This document shows, in pieces, positions 15,576-23,678 of a DNA stretch of 53,038 bases (position 1 is its first letter; every line of letters begins with the position of its first letter). This DNA is from a virus: IMG/VR virus record IMGVR_UViG_3300046474_000337, positions 1-53,038 of that record; one strand, given 5' to 3'. The translations under genes and the position numbers were made by a program. The notes under the pieces were generated by a model, which searched no databases, had not been told where the DNA came from, and worked only from the letters and a program-made list of their open reading frames with translations.

Positions 15576-16862
15576 TCACTCAACAGCACGGAGTCCACTT
15601 CCCTGCTCCCCCGTGAGCGCAGCACGCACGCTCTCCCGCGCACCCTCACTCTCGTGCGTGTAGATCCACGTCACCTTGCCGCCACGCTTCTGCCCGAGGA
15701 ACGCCTGCGTGTCCCGCTCCGACACACCCTGGAGATGGAGGCGACTGGTCACATCGTGCCGGTACTCGTACGGCCGCGGCCACCACTCCGGACGCCCCGT
15801 CTCCGGGTTCTCCACCATCCGCGCCACGCCCGCCTGAATGCAGGCCCGCCGCCACGGCCGGCGGATGTTGTTGATGTTCAGCGCGGCGCCGCGCGGCCCA
15901 CGGAAAATGAGCTCCCCCTTGTGCAGGTCGTAGCCATCCCCGACCTTCGAACGGGTCGCCTTCGGCTTCCACCTGGCGATCATCCACTGCACGGCCTCCC
16001 ACGCCGTCGGCGTGAGCGGCACCGCCCGGAACCCAGCCTCGGTCTTCGGCATCGCCTGCCGCCGAAGCCGCCCGTTGTCACTGACGAGGATCTCCTTGAC
16101 GTACAGGAGCCGCTCTTCCTCGTTGAGACAGCTCAGGCGCGCGCCCGCAACCTCACCCGGGCGCATGGCCGTCTCATAGGCGAAGTCCCGGAAGATCCGC
16201 TGGTAGTACTCGGGGAGTGCCGCATGGATCAGCCTGTACTGTGCAGCCGTCGGCGGCTTCAGGTCATCCGGGTGCTTCACCGGCTTCGTCGCCGTCATCG
16301 TGAGGTGCGTGGCCGGGTTGGACGTGATGCGCTCCCCATCCTTGATGGCCGCGTCGAGGAGTGCGACGAGCAGCTCCTTCACCTTCTTCTGCGTCTCCCA
16401 CCCCTTCACCTCGCGGGTGAGCCACTTCTGAAGGGCCATGTACTCCAAATCGATCAGCCGATACTCGCCCCACATGGGTTCGATGTGCGTGCGCCACAGA
16501 CCGAGCTTCCGGTTCCTGGTGGTGGTGGTGACCTTCTCCTGCTCAACCTCCCAGAAATCGGCCCACCACTTGCCGAGCCGGATCTTGCCCCGCTCAGGGT
16601 CGCGGTACGTACGCTCACGCACTGCCGTACGGGTCTTGTCGAGGAACGCCTCCGCGGCCGCCTTCCCCCCGTCCTTGATGGGGAAGTTCTTCGCCTTCTG
16701 CTGCCCGGTCGGGTCCCGGTAGCGGGCCTGCCACGAGCCGACGCAGTCCCGCCGAGGCCGGCGCTCGCCGTACTCATCGGGCGGGTACTCCTCCAGGCAT
16801 CGTGCGCAGCCGCAGCTTTTACTGGGGATCTGCCGCGGGTTGTTGGCTGCTCTACGCGCCAA
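15576..16862 (-). CDS. int: Tyrosine-family phage integrase
   Basis: 428 residues, leftward, with TTG start at 16862 behind GAGAGGTGA. It joins phage attP to the host tRNA-Val gene. Residues 15-25 form a CGCARC cluster that may bind zinc or DNA. Residues about 95-190 resemble a SAM-like core-binding domain, and 205-415 the catalytic domain. Visible catalytic residues are R234 (AMRPGEV), K273, R368 (YEYRHD) and the nucleophile Y401 (TWIYTHE). The His of HxxR is Tyr365 and the His of LGH is Gln391, substitutions that occur in some integrases. The attP core and arm repeats lie just after its 3-prime end. It overlaps the gene upstream by 11 bases. Confidence 0.92.
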   Translation of the reverse strand: MARRAANNPRQIPSKSCGCARCLEEYPPDEYGERRPRRDCVGSWQARYRDPTGQQKAKNFPIKDGGKAAAEAFLDKTRTAVRERTYRDPERGKIRLGKWWADFWEVEQEKVTTTTRNRKLGLWRTHIEPMWGEYRLIDLEYMALQKWLTREVKGWETQKKVKELLVALLDAAIKDGERITSNPATHLTMTATKPVKHPDDLKPPTAAQYRLIHAALPEYYQRIFRDFAYETAMRPGEVAGARLSCLNEEERLLYVKEILVSDNGRLRRQAMPKTEAGFRAVPLTPTAWEAVQWMIARWKPKATRSKVGDGYDLHKGELIFRGPRGAALNINNIRRPWRRACIQAGVARMVENPETGRPEWWPRPYEYRHDVTSRLHLQGVSERDTQAFLGQKRGGKVTWIYTHESEGARESVRAALTGEQGSGLRAVE

Positions 16863-17100
16863 GGTTGATCACCTCTCCGCTCCGTCGCTGCTGAGGTACA
16901 TGCGCGAGGAGCCGGATGGGATCCCCGCACCAGCAGCGTGCACCGAACTCACCCTGCGGGATGGACAGTTCGGCAAGAACGGCACGAACGGCACGAAGAG
17001 CGAACCCACCCAACAGATCGTTAGGAATGGTGATCACCTGCCGGGATGCGTCCCACGGCGCAAGTGAGTAGAGAGGTGCGTACTGAACACGGATACACAT
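16852..17100 (-). CDS. Small protein translationally coupled to integrase
   Basis: 82 residues, ATG at 17100 with GGGGGGA eight bases before it. It overlaps the integrase start by 11 bases, so the two are co-translated. It contains a WDASRQVITIPND block, a helix (LRAVRAVLAELSI) and a GARCWCG CxC motif. I recall similar short proteins upstream of integrases in Streptomyces elements. It might be a recombination directionality or integrase accessory factor, but it lacks the winged-helix look of an excisionase. Role is open. Confidence 0.7.
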   Translation of the reverse strand: MCIRVQYAPLYSLAPWDASRQVITIPNDLLGGFALRAVRAVLAELSIPQGEFGARCWCGDPIRLLAHVPQQRRSGEVINLGA

Positions 17101-17303
17101 AGCGGTCCCCCCGAGTACACGAGTGACGAGGTGTGACCAGAGGGGGAGGACTCGGCCGTGCGCTCGAAGGTACCCCCTGTTGGTGGAATATGCGACCACT
17201 CTGTGCAGGATTTGTGCGCATAGAATTACAGGGAGTGATTAGGTCCGTTTAGCGGAGACCCACCGAACCAAGCAAAGGTTGCACGCGATTTTTTGACGAG
17301 CCG
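17101..17303. promoter_or_regulatory. AT-richer control region between repressor and integrase operons
   Basis: About 200 bases with a locally lower GC content, including GATTTTTTGACGAG near 17288 and GATTTGTGCGCATAGAATTACAGG near 17210. It must carry the leftward promoter for the integrase pair, unless this pair is read through from the repressor. GAGACCCACCGA near 17255 echoes the attP repeats at 15453 and 15518. Confidence 0.4.
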
Positions 17304-17666
17304 TCAGGCCGACTGATTACTGTCCCGCAGCGCCCGCATCTCGATCTCCTTCATCCGCTGCTGCTCCTCGGTGAGCTCGCGGAAGAGTGCAAGCAGGCGC
17401 TCGGCAGTATCGGGACTGACCGGGCCTGGAGCCTTGCGGCCGGCGGCCGCGAAGAGGCGCTCTTCAGGGAACTTCGGGAACGCGGCGGCGAGGGTTCGGA
17501 TGGCGTCGGCGCGGGGGGTGCGCTTGCGGTGGACCCAGGTATTGACGGTGGCCGGAGAGACGCCAATGCGGCGCGCGACCTCGCTGTCGTTGACCTGATA
17601 TTCCTTCTTCAGGGCAGCAAGCGCCTGCGCGAAGTCCTCGGCGTGGGGGTGCTCGGGGTTCTCCAC
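17304..17666 (-). CDS. HTH repressor, probable immunity repressor
   Basis: 120 residues, leftward; GTG at 17666 is preferred because AGGCGGGC lies 11 bases upstream, though a TTG at 17702 is in frame. Residues about 10-62 are a Cro/C1-type helix-turn-helix (VNDSEVARRIGVSPATVNTW, then HRKRTPRADAIRTLA). The rest is a charged helical tail (LLALFRELTEEQQRMKEIEM) suited to dimerisation. It has no LexA-like peptidase domain. It lies next to a 31-base palindrome and opposite rightward early genes with small HTH proteins. This is the standard arrangement of a lysogeny switch, so it is my best candidate for the immunity repressor. Confidence 0.78.
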   Translation of the reverse strand: MENPEHPHAEDFAQALAALKKEYQVNDSEVARRIGVSPATVNTWVHRKRTPRADAIRTLAAAFPKFPEERLFAAAGRKAPGPVSPDTAERLLALFRELTEEQQRMKEIEMRALRDSNQSA

Positions 17667-17685
17667 GCGCCAAGAGTGCCCGCCT

Positions 17686-17716
17686 GCTTCTACTTTTCGC
17701 AAGTGAAAGTAGAAGC
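17686..17716. promoter_or_regulatory. Long palindromic operator upstream of the repressor
   Basis: GCTTCTACTTT (17686-17696) and AAAGTAGAAGC (17706-17716) are perfect 11-base arms around a 9-base spacer. The half-site GTAGAA recurs at 17785, 17871 and 18213 in the same orientation. Confidence 0.75.
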
Positions 17717-17847
17717 ATGGCGCAAAACATGGCGGCGCGCGACCTCCCCGTCACGCGCCGTTGCGCACGGCATATGCTGCCAGCGTAGAACAGGCGTTCG
17801 ATAAGCGTAGGACCCACGACACAACTCGGCAAGTCTCGGCGAAACCG

Positions 17848-17877
17848 TTGACACGGCTCCAACAGCAACTGTAGAAA
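17848..17877 (+). promoter_or_regulatory. Rightward early promoter overlapped by a GTAGAA half-site
   Basis: TTGACA (17848-17853) and TAGAAA (17872-17877) are separated by 18 bases; the -10 overlaps GTAGAA at 17871-17876. It lies 57 bases before the first rightward early gene, so repressor binding would block early transcription. Confidence 0.6.
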
Positions 17878-17933
17878 TGTCGTAACGCCTCAACCGGAGG
17901 CGCCTCACACCTCACAACCGGCTCGGGGTCCAC

Positions 17934-18248
17934 ATGCCGAAACTCAGCCGCAAGGCCGAAGGCAAGCCACTCAGAGAAGCCATGGCGCGAGCCGGACTCT
18001 CCGGTCCAGAACTCGCCGAGGCGACAAAGGAAGTGGACCCGGCAGGCAAGGGCATCAGCCCGGCCACCGTCGGACGCCTCGCCGGCCGCGGCAAAACGGC
18101 TCGCGACAAGTGCGAGTTGGACACCGCCTGGTTCGTCGCCGAGGCACTGCATCGGAGGACGAACGCCCCCCTCCAGGACCTCTTTGCCATGCCGTCACGT
18201 TCAACTACGACAGTAGAAAGGTCAAGACCCAATGCCGAAGAAGACTGA
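17934..18248 (+). CDS. Small HTH protein, first gene of the early operon (Cro-like position)
   Basis: 104 residues, ATG at 17934 with GGGG upstream. Residues about 15-75 have a helix-turn-helix pattern (MARAGLSGPELAEATKEVD, then ISPATVGRLAGRG and a following helix). The C-terminus is basic and Ser/Thr-rich. As the first gene rightward from the repressor and early promoter it holds the position of Cro or an antirepressor. It overlaps the next gene by 17 bases. DNA binding is likely; the exact role is inferred from place. Confidence 0.68.
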   Translation: MPKLSRKAEGKPLREAMARAGLSGPELAEATKEVDPAGKGISPATVGRLAGRGKTARDKCELDTAWFVAEALHRRTNAPLQDLFAMPSRSTTTVERSRPNAEED

Positions 18249-18468
18249 CCGCGTCTCCCCCCTCCCGGCCGGTCTCGTCCCTCTGCTCACTCAGAAGCAG
18301 GTCGAGACGTACTACGGGGTCTCCGACTGGCAGGTCCTCCAGTGGATCAAGAAGGGGATGCCCGTCGAGCCGTACGCCGGCCGTGGGCGCCGCTTCAACC
18401 TCGCGAAGTGCGAGGAGTGGCACGCGGAGAACGCGGAGCCGGACTCACTGCTCGTCGCGACCGCCTGA
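18232..18468 (+). CDS. Small MerR/excisionase-type HTH protein
   Basis: 78 residues, ATG at 18232 overlapping the previous gene by 17 bases. Residues about 18-60 look like a winged helix of the excisionase/MerR class: LTQKQVETYYGVSDWQVLQW, then KKGMPVEPYAGRGRRFNLAK, with the typical basic wing and a WH..N end. It is the best candidate in the window for the recombination directionality factor (Xis). It could also be an early regulator. Confidence 0.7.
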   Translation: MPKKTDRVSPLPAGLVPLLTQKQVETYYGVSDWQVLQWIKKGMPVEPYAGRGRRFNLAKCEEWHAENAEPDSLLVATA

Positions 18469-18484
18469 TCCCCCAAAGAAAAGC

Positions 18485-18517
18485 GGGGCCGCCCGGACGG
18501 CCAGGTCCAGGGGCCCC
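18485..18517 (+). terminator. GC-rich hairpin after the first early genes
   Basis: GGGGCC (18485-18490) pairs with GGCCCC (18512-18517), with further internal pairing around CCCGGACGG. A modest stem, perhaps an attenuator before the next early operon. Confidence 0.4.
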
Positions 18518-18555
18518 AACGGATCACCTCATGAACACCAGAAACGAGGATCACC

Positions 18556-18870
18556 GTGAACCACAACCCTATCCCGCAGCTCGCGCCCGCTATGGCGCTC
18601 GTCGAGCTGCTCCGCGAACACCCCGAACTCCCGCCCGTCGGCTGGACGATCGCTGACACCGGCACCCTGTGCGGGACGCTCGTCCTGGATGCCGACGGCA
18701 GGCCGGTTGTGGCCGCGTACGCCGAGGCCATTGGTGGCGAGGTTCGTACTACGGACTTCAACCGCAACGGCGACCACCGCATGAGCGACAGCGTCCGCGC
18801 CGTGTGGCGTGACGTGACGGTCGATGTGTGGGTGTCGTACCCGGCGCTGGTTGCGCAGGTGGCGGCGTGA
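18556..18870 (+). CDS. Early hypothetical protein
   Basis: 104 residues, GTG at 18556 with GAGGATCACC upstream. It starts with a helix (PAMALVELLREHPELPP) and continues as alternating beta strands (GTLVLDADGRPVVAAYAEA, VTVDVWVSYPALV). It looks like a small alpha/beta fold with no membrane segment or cysteine cluster. Its stop overlaps the next start (GTGA). No function recognised. Confidence 0.68.
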   Translation: MNHNPIPQLAPAMALVELLREHPELPPVGWTIADTGTLCGTLVLDADGRPVVAAYAEAIGGEVRTTDFNRNGDHRMSDSVRAVWRDVTVDVWVSYPALVAQVAA

Positions 18871-19451
18871 ACACACGTCTCGTGAACTCTGCGGCGGGTG
18901 TGATCCTCGCGGCGTTGACGCAGAACCGGACGTCTGCGGGTATCGCGCTGGCGTTGGAGTCGGCGCAGCTGCTGATGACGCCGGAGACGGCCGCGGAGTT
19001 GGAGCGGTTGCGGGCTCGGGTCGCCGAGCTGGAGGCCGCGGCCTACGGGGAGCAGCACGAAGGGATTCGGCTCCTCAGCCCGGTGGAGCAGATCCGGCAC
19101 CTGCACGGCTGTGTGGCCGCGCAGATGGGCCGGGCGGACACGCTGGACCGGCTGTGCCGCGAGAAGCGGGCCCGCGTCGCCGAGCTGGAGTCGGAGCGGC
19201 ATTCGACGAACGCCGCGCTCGCGGATGTGACTGTCGCGCAGCGGGCCGCAGAGACGGCCGCGGGTGTGCGGGGTGACGAGCCCGCTGAGGAGCCGATCCG
19301 GTACGCGCTGACGGAGAAGGCTGCGGAGTCGGCGGACAAGCTGACCGCGCTGTTCACTCCGACGCAGGCCCTCCGCGAGGACCCGCACGACGGGCCGTTG
19401 CACCACACGTACCGCGTGCCCCGGGACCTGCCCGAGACGGGCGGCGTGTGA
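18867..19451 (+). CDS. Early coiled-coil protein, unknown
   Basis: 194 residues, GTG at 18867 overlapping the previous stop. It is mainly helical: ALALESAQLLMTPETAAELE and RLRARVAELEAAA near residues 25-60 form a heptad-like coiled coil, and a second coiled segment (CREKRARVAELESERHSTN) follows near 95-115. Short coiled-coil proteins of this kind are frequent in early operons of Streptomyces phages and plasmids. Role unknown; perhaps a scaffold or host-interaction protein. Confidence 0.66.
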   Translation: MNTRLVNSAAGVILAALTQNRTSAGIALALESAQLLMTPETAAELERLRARVAELEAAAYGEQHEGIRLLSPVEQIRHLHGCVAAQMGRADTLDRLCREKRARVAELESERHSTNAALADVTVAQRAAETAAGVRGDEPAEEPIRYALTEKAAESADKLTALFTPTQALREDPHDGPLHHTYRVPRDLPETGGV

Positions 19452-19708
19452 TGGCCGACCAGACCTCGACGGCTGACGTCGTCGCCGCGGTGCTCCTCGC
19501 GATCGCGTTGTTCGGTTCCTCGTTGGTCCCGTTCTTCCTGTTCGTCAACGTCGAGCACCTGACGCCGCGTGTTCTGCGTGACCCGGAAGCCCGGGAGCGC
19601 GCTGCGCTGACCGTGCTGAACGCCCGTGATTGGGCCCGTCTCGCCGCTGTCGATGCCCTGCTGGGGCTCGTGCTTCTCCTCAACTCCCCGAAGGGAGCAA
19701 CCCGATGA
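19451..19708 (+). CDS. Small early membrane protein
   Basis: 85 residues, ATG at 19451 overlapping the previous stop; an in-frame GTG directly before it is an alternative start. Hydrophobic segments lie at residues about 10-33 (VVAAVLLAIALFGSSLVPFF) and about 63-78 (LAAVDALLGLVLLL), with a charged region between. Two-pass topology is likely. It may alter the host membrane early in infection, but nothing specific can be read. Confidence 0.66.
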   Translation: MADQTSTADVVAAVLLAIALFGSSLVPFFLFVNVEHLTPRVLRDPEARERAALTVLNARDWARLAAVDALLGLVLLLNSPKGATR

Positions 19709-19947
19709 GGTACCGCGCCGTACTGATTCAAACCGCCTCGTGCGTCGCCGAGTTCGAGGCACCCGAGGACGCGACCCCGGAACAACTCCAAGCCGCCGCG
19801 CTGTCGGCCGAGACCCCGACGCTCTGCCACCAGTGCGCGTCGTCGGACCGGAACCAGTCGCTGAACATCGACGGCGAGTGGGAGCTCATGGTCGACGACA
19901 GCACCGGCAAGCCCGAGATCCACGTCGACGAGGACGGTGCCCGATGA
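19705..19947 (+). CDS. Early hypothetical protein with CxxC
   Basis: 80 residues, ATG at 19705 overlapping the previous stop, with GGGAG upstream. It has an N-terminal beta strand, an acidic helix (PEDATPEQLQAAAL), a CHQCASSDRNQSLN segment with one CxxC, and a final strand. It overlaps the next gene by four bases. Unknown role. Confidence 0.66.
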   Translation: MRYRAVLIQTASCVAEFEAPEDATPEQLQAAALSAETPTLCHQCASSDRNQSLNIDGEWELMVDDSTGKPEIHVDEDGAR

Positions 19948-20321
19948 ACCGCATCCGCCTGTACCTGCACCGCCTGTTCCGCCGCCCCTCGATCACCGGC
20001 CCGTACCGCCTGTACGTCCGCCGCACCCCGGCCGGGGCAATGCTCGACGTCGAGCACTACCTCACCGCCACGCTCACCACGATCGCCGACAACCCGGATC
20101 TCCTCGACCTCCTCATGGAGATCGCCGAGGACCGGGGCGAGGCCCGGCAGCACGACGGGTGGGAGCCCGAGGCGCTGCTCGTCGAGAAGCTGACGACCGC
20201 ACTGGGCTATGAACTGCCTCTGCACGGTCGGGCTGTGACGGCGCTTGCTGACCGGCTGCGGGCTGCCGCCCCGGCGCCGTCGGTAGCGATCCCGGCGCAG
20301 CGTGTTGGCGGTGCCGCATGA
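19944..20321 (+). CDS. Early hypothetical protein, basic N-terminus
   Basis: 125 residues, ATG at 19944 overlapping the previous stop. The N-terminus is strongly basic and aromatic (MNRIRLYLHRLFRRPSITGP), and helical stretches follow (LTTIADNPDLLDLLMEIAED and LLVEKLTTALGYELP). The C-terminus is Ala/Pro-rich. No membrane segment or catalytic motif. Its stop overlaps the next start. Unknown. Confidence 0.64.
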   Translation: MNRIRLYLHRLFRRPSITGPYRLYVRRTPAGAMLDVEHYLTATLTTIADNPDLLDLLMEIAEDRGEARQHDGWEPEALLVEKLTTALGYELPLHGRAVTALADRLRAAAPAPSVAIPAQRVGGAA

Positions 20322-20530
20322 GCATCCCCGCGAAGCCCCGCCCGATTCCCGAGCTCGGCGTGCCGCTGACCCAGTTGCAGGCGGACATGAAGGAGCTCGT
20401 CGCCCGGCAGCAGGCGGACGCACTGAGGGGCCCTGGCCTGGACGTGTGGATGCAGATGGCGTGCGACTGCCCGGAGGCCTGCTCGTGCGACTCGGACTAC
20501 CCGGGTTGGACGCCAGGAGGCACCGCATGA
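20318..20530 (+). CDS. Small protein with Cys cluster near the C-terminus
   Basis: 70 residues, ATG at 20318 overlapping the previous stop. A helix (TQLQADMKELVARQQADAL) is followed by MACDCPEACSCDSDYPG, which has four cysteines in ten residues and could bind zinc or iron. Overlaps the next gene by four bases. Function unknown. Confidence 0.64.
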   Translation: MSIPAKPRPIPELGVPLTQLQADMKELVARQQADALRGPGLDVWMQMACDCPEACSCDSDYPGWTPGGTA

Positions 20531-21033
20531 GCGCCCGTATGGAACTGCACGTTGCCCTGTCCCTGCGGCTGGACGCGATTGAGGCACACCGGCTGGCGAA
20601 CGCCTACCGCGCCGAGGTCCTGCGCAACGAGGCCAGCAACCTCCGCCGGGTGGAACGCGAAGAGGTTCCCGAAGGGGCGCTCGGCACGAAGACCGGTCTA
20701 CTCAAGGCCGCCCTCATCCTCGACGAGCGGGCCGACTTGATCGGGGAGAAGGCCACCGCTTCGGCGGCGACGGCCACCCCCGCCGAACCGACCGGCCGCG
20801 TCGCCCAACTCCTCGAAGCCATCCGCACCCACCGCGGCGAGTGGACGACCAAGCGGGTCCAAGACCTCTACCGCCTCTCCCCGCTCGCCCCACCGAACGC
20901 GCCCGACGGCCGACTCCGTCACGTCGCCCGCGGCGACCTCCGCGACCTCTGTGCCTGGGGCCACCTGGTCCTGCACGAGGAGTCCGGGCGCCGCTTCTAC
21001 ACCCTCAAGTTCCGGAAGGACGCCACCTCGTGA
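20527..21033 (+). CDS. Early protein with winged-helix-like C-terminal half
   Basis: 168 residues, ATG at 20527 overlapping the previous stop. Residues 1-75 are helical and charged. Residues about 95-165 (RVAQLLEAIRTHRGEWTTKR, RLRHVARGDLRDLCAWGHLV, then a strand pair ending RRFYTLKF) have the helix-helix-helix-wing pattern of a winged helix. It lies immediately before the recombination exonuclease, with overlap. DNA binding is plausible; a specific role is not visible. Confidence 0.66.
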   Translation: MSARMELHVALSLRLDAIEAHRLANAYRAEVLRNEASNLRRVEREEVPEGALGTKTGLLKAALILDERADLIGEKATASAATATPAEPTGRVAQLLEAIRTHRGEWTTKRVQDLYRLSPLAPPNAPDGRLRHVARGDLRDLCAWGHLVLHEESGRRFYTLKFRKDATS

Positions 21034-22070
21034 GCACCACCGCGCAGGCCGGGGCCACCACCGCCCCGGCCGCCGGCCGGAAGGTCACACCGACCGGTCG
21101 GCTCATCCTCCCCGCCGACGCCGACCGCGCCGACTGGCTCGCGGCCCGCCGCTCCGGCATCGGCTCCTCCGACGTCCCCGCGATCCTCGGCCTCGTCGAC
21201 TACACCCCGCCGCTGAAGGTCTACTACGACAAGCTCGGCCGCGACGTCGACGACGCAGGCGAGGCCGCCTACTGGGGCACCGTCAACGAGGCCAACGTCG
21301 CCGACCGCTGGGCCATGCAGAACCGCAGCGTGATCCGCCGCGTCGGGCTCGTCGCCCACCAGGACCACCCCCACCGGATGACCACCCTCGACCGGCGCGT
21401 CACCGAATGCCCGCTCGACTCCGACGAGCAGGCCCCGTGCGCACTGGAGATCAAAACCCGGTCCGCGTTCAAGTCCGCGCAATGGCACACCGGAGCGCCC
21501 GACGACGTCACCGCCCAGGTGCTGTGGCAGATCATCGTCAACGGCTACGAGCACATGCACTACGCCGTCCTCATCGGCGGCAACGACTACCACCAAGGCA
21601 CCATCCGCGCCGACCAGTACACGGACGTGATGGCCGACATCACCACCGCGGTCGACTACTTCTGGACCGAGCACGTACAGGCCGAGGTGCCGCCCGCGCC
21701 GACCGGTGACGGCGACGCTCTGACCCGGCTGTTCCGCCGCCTCCACCCGACGCGCTCCGGTGCGGTGGATATCGACCGGCATGACGACGCCCTCGACGCG
21801 CTCCTCGACTACGGCACCCACCAGCGCGCCGAGTCCGCCGCGAAGAAGGCGAAGGCCGCAGCGAAGGCCCGCATGATCGCCGCCCTCGACGACGCACAGT
21901 CCGCACTGATCGGCGGGGAGCGCGCCTACTCGCTGGAGCCCAGCAACGCCGCGCCGCGCGTCGACTTCGAGCAGCTCGCCGAGCGCTGGCCCGACGCCTA
22001 CGAGGCCTGTGTGAAGGCCAACCCGACCGAACGCATCGACATCGCCAAGCCGTACAAGGGGGGCATCTGA
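21030..22070 (+). CDS. YqaJ-type viral recombinase / lambda-Exo-like nuclease
   Basis: 346 residues, GTG at 21030 overlapping the previous stop. The family degrades one strand from double-stranded ends to give single strands for an annealing protein. Visible blocks are RRSGIGSSDVPAILGL (residues about 41-56), AYWGTVNEANVADRW with a likely metal-binding Glu, and ALEIKTRSAFKSAQW with the ExK motif of the PD-(D/E)xK nuclease core. QVLWQIIVNGYEHMHYAVL is a typical YqaJ helix. A coiled, Ala/Lys-rich helix follows. The ERF annealing gene starts two bases downstream, completing a Red-like pair. Confidence 0.86.
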   Translation: MSTTAQAGATTAPAAGRKVTPTGRLILPADADRADWLAARRSGIGSSDVPAILGLVDYTPPLKVYYDKLGRDVDDAGEAAYWGTVNEANVADRWAMQNRSVIRRVGLVAHQDHPHRMTTLDRRVTECPLDSDEQAPCALEIKTRSAFKSAQWHTGAPDDVTAQVLWQIIVNGYEHMHYAVLIGGNDYHQGTIRADQYTDVMADITTAVDYFWTEHVQAEVPPAPTGDGDALTRLFRRLHPTRSGAVDIDRHDDALDALLDYGTHQRAESAAKKAKAAAKARMIAALDDAQSALIGGERAYSLEPSNAAPRVDFEQLAERWPDAYEACVKANPTERIDIAKPYKGGI

Positions 22071-22071
22071 C

Positions 22072-22863
22072 ATGGGACTGCGAGAGAACGCAGCCGCGGC
22101 CGCGGGCCGCACTCTGACCGCCGATGAGCACGACCGCCCGAACGAGGAGCTGCCGCCCGGCGAGGAGTTCAGCCCGGCGCCGGACCCGATGGCCGGTTAC
22201 GAGCCGGGCGACGGCGACCCGGAGATGGTCCCGGTCCACATCGCGTGGCTCCGCGTCCGCAAGGAAGTCCGCGCCATCTCCAAGTCGGAGCAGTACAACG
22301 GCGGCGGCACCCGCTTCAACTTCCGCGGCATCGACACCGTGGTTAACACCTTCGGCCCCGTCACGCTGAAGCACGGCATCAACATCTTCCCCGTCGACAT
22401 CGAGGCAGAGCACCGGGACACCACCACGTCCAAGGGCAACAAGATGCGCGAGTGCACCGTGACCGTCTCGTGGATGGTCATGGGCCCGAAGGGCGACACC
22501 CTGCCCGTCCTGCTGAAGACGCGGGGCGAGGCCCTCGACTCGGCGGACAAGGGCACCGCGAAAGCGCAGTCCGTAGCACTACGGGTGCTGCTCCTGACAG
22601 GCGGCCTGACGCCCACGCACGACAAGGACCCGGACACCGTGCACGTCGAGCGGGGCGAGAACCCGATCCGTCCGGCGGCCACCTACCTCGATGAGATCTG
22701 CAACCCGAACACCAGCGCCGGCCGTCTGCGGCAGATCCACCACGAGCTCGGCAGCACCCGCCAGTTGGGGGCGCTGGTCACGAACGAGGTGGGCGACGAA
22801 GAGCAGATCGGCGCCATGGTCGTCCGCATCGGCAAGGAGCGCGCCGCGGGGGGTAACCAGTGA
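22072..22863 (+). CDS. ERF-family single-strand annealing protein
   Basis: 263 residues, ATG at 22072, two bases after the nuclease stop. The ERF core is visible at residues about 75-180: TRFNFRGIDTVVNTFGPV, then VTVSWMVMGPKGDTLPV and GEALDSADKGTAKAQSVALR, a strong family signature. The N-terminal 50 residues are acidic and Pro-rich. It would coat and anneal the single strands made by the YqaJ-type nuclease, for recombination or genome circularisation. Its stop overlaps the next start. Confidence 0.88.
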   Translation: MGLRENAAAAAGRTLTADEHDRPNEELPPGEEFSPAPDPMAGYEPGDGDPEMVPVHIAWLRVRKEVRAISKSEQYNGGGTRFNFRGIDTVVNTFGPVTLKHGINIFPVDIEAEHRDTTTSKGNKMRECTVTVSWMVMGPKGDTLPVLLKTRGEALDSADKGTAKAQSVALRVLLLTGGLTPTHDKDPDTVHVERGENPIRPAATYLDEICNPNTSAGRLRQIHHELGSTRQLGALVTNEVGDEEQIGAMVVRIGKERAAGGNQ

Positions 22864-23678
22864 CCCCCTGGCACCTCCAGCGTATGGCGGCGTTTGACTT
22901 CGAGTCGTCCGACAAGGACCCGGAGACCGCCCGCATCGTGTCCTGCGCCCTCATCCTCGTCGGCGGCGGACTCGACACCGACACCCGCACCTGGCTGATC
23001 AACCCCGGCATCGCACAGGAGCCCGGCGCGATCGCCGTCCACGGCCTGACCGACGAGCACCTCGCCGAACACGGCACCCCGGCCGAGCAGGGCGTCGCGG
23101 AGATCGCGAAGGCGGTCGCCGAGGTAGTCGCCGGCGGGGTCCCGTTGGTCGGCCACAACATCGGCGGCTACGACCTCAACCTCCTCGACAGGGAAAGCCA
23201 TCGTCACCTCGGGGACAGCCTCGAAGGGGTCTGCCGCGAGCCGCTGGCCCGGGTCATCGACACGATGATCCTCGACAAGCAGGTCGCACCGTTCCGCCGC
23301 CGCGTCTCCGAGACGCAGGGCCCGTACCAGATGCGGACCACCGCGGAGACGTACGGGCTGGGCTGGGATGAGGCCGCGGCACACGGCGCGGAGTACGACG
23401 CGCTGATGTCGGCGCGGGCCGCGTACTGCATGGGCGCCATCGCACACCGGCCGCGGGCTGAACGCCCCGTGTGGGTGCACCAGATGCGCACGCAGCGCTT
23501 CGACTCCCTCGCCGGATTGTCCGTCGAGGACCTGCACCAGCGGCAGAAGCAGTGGGCGTGGGAGAACGCGGTCAGCTTCCAGCAGTGGTTGCGGACGAAG
23601 GCCCCTGAGGGGAAGCGGGACCCGAACGCGGTGATCGACGGCTCATGGCCGCTGCGCCCGGTCGGGGGTGAGGCGTGA
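22860..23678 (+). CDS. DnaQ-like 3-prime to 5-prime exonuclease (DEDDh)
   Basis: 272 residues, GTG at 22860 overlapping the ERF stop. All acidic motifs are visible: D13 and E15 in FDFESSDKD, D105 in GHNIGGYDLNLLD, and H175 with D180 in HGAEYD. This is the DEDDh order of proofreading-type exonucleases. There is no polymerase domain; residues 190-272 are a Trp/Gln-rich tail (HQRQKQWAWENAV). It likely trims DNA ends during replication or recombination. The domain call is firm, the substrate inferred. Confidence 0.86.
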   Translation: MTPWHLQRMAAFDFESSDKDPETARIVSCALILVGGGLDTDTRTWLINPGIAQEPGAIAVHGLTDEHLAEHGTPAEQGVAEIAKAVAEVVAGGVPLVGHNIGGYDLNLLDRESHRHLGDSLEGVCREPLARVIDTMILDKQVAPFRRRVSETQGPYQMRTTAETYGLGWDEAAAHGAEYDALMSARAAYCMGAIAHRPRAERPVWVHQMRTQRFDSLAGLSVEDLHQRQKQWAWENAVSFQQWLRTKAPEGKRDPNAVIDGSWPLRPVGGEA

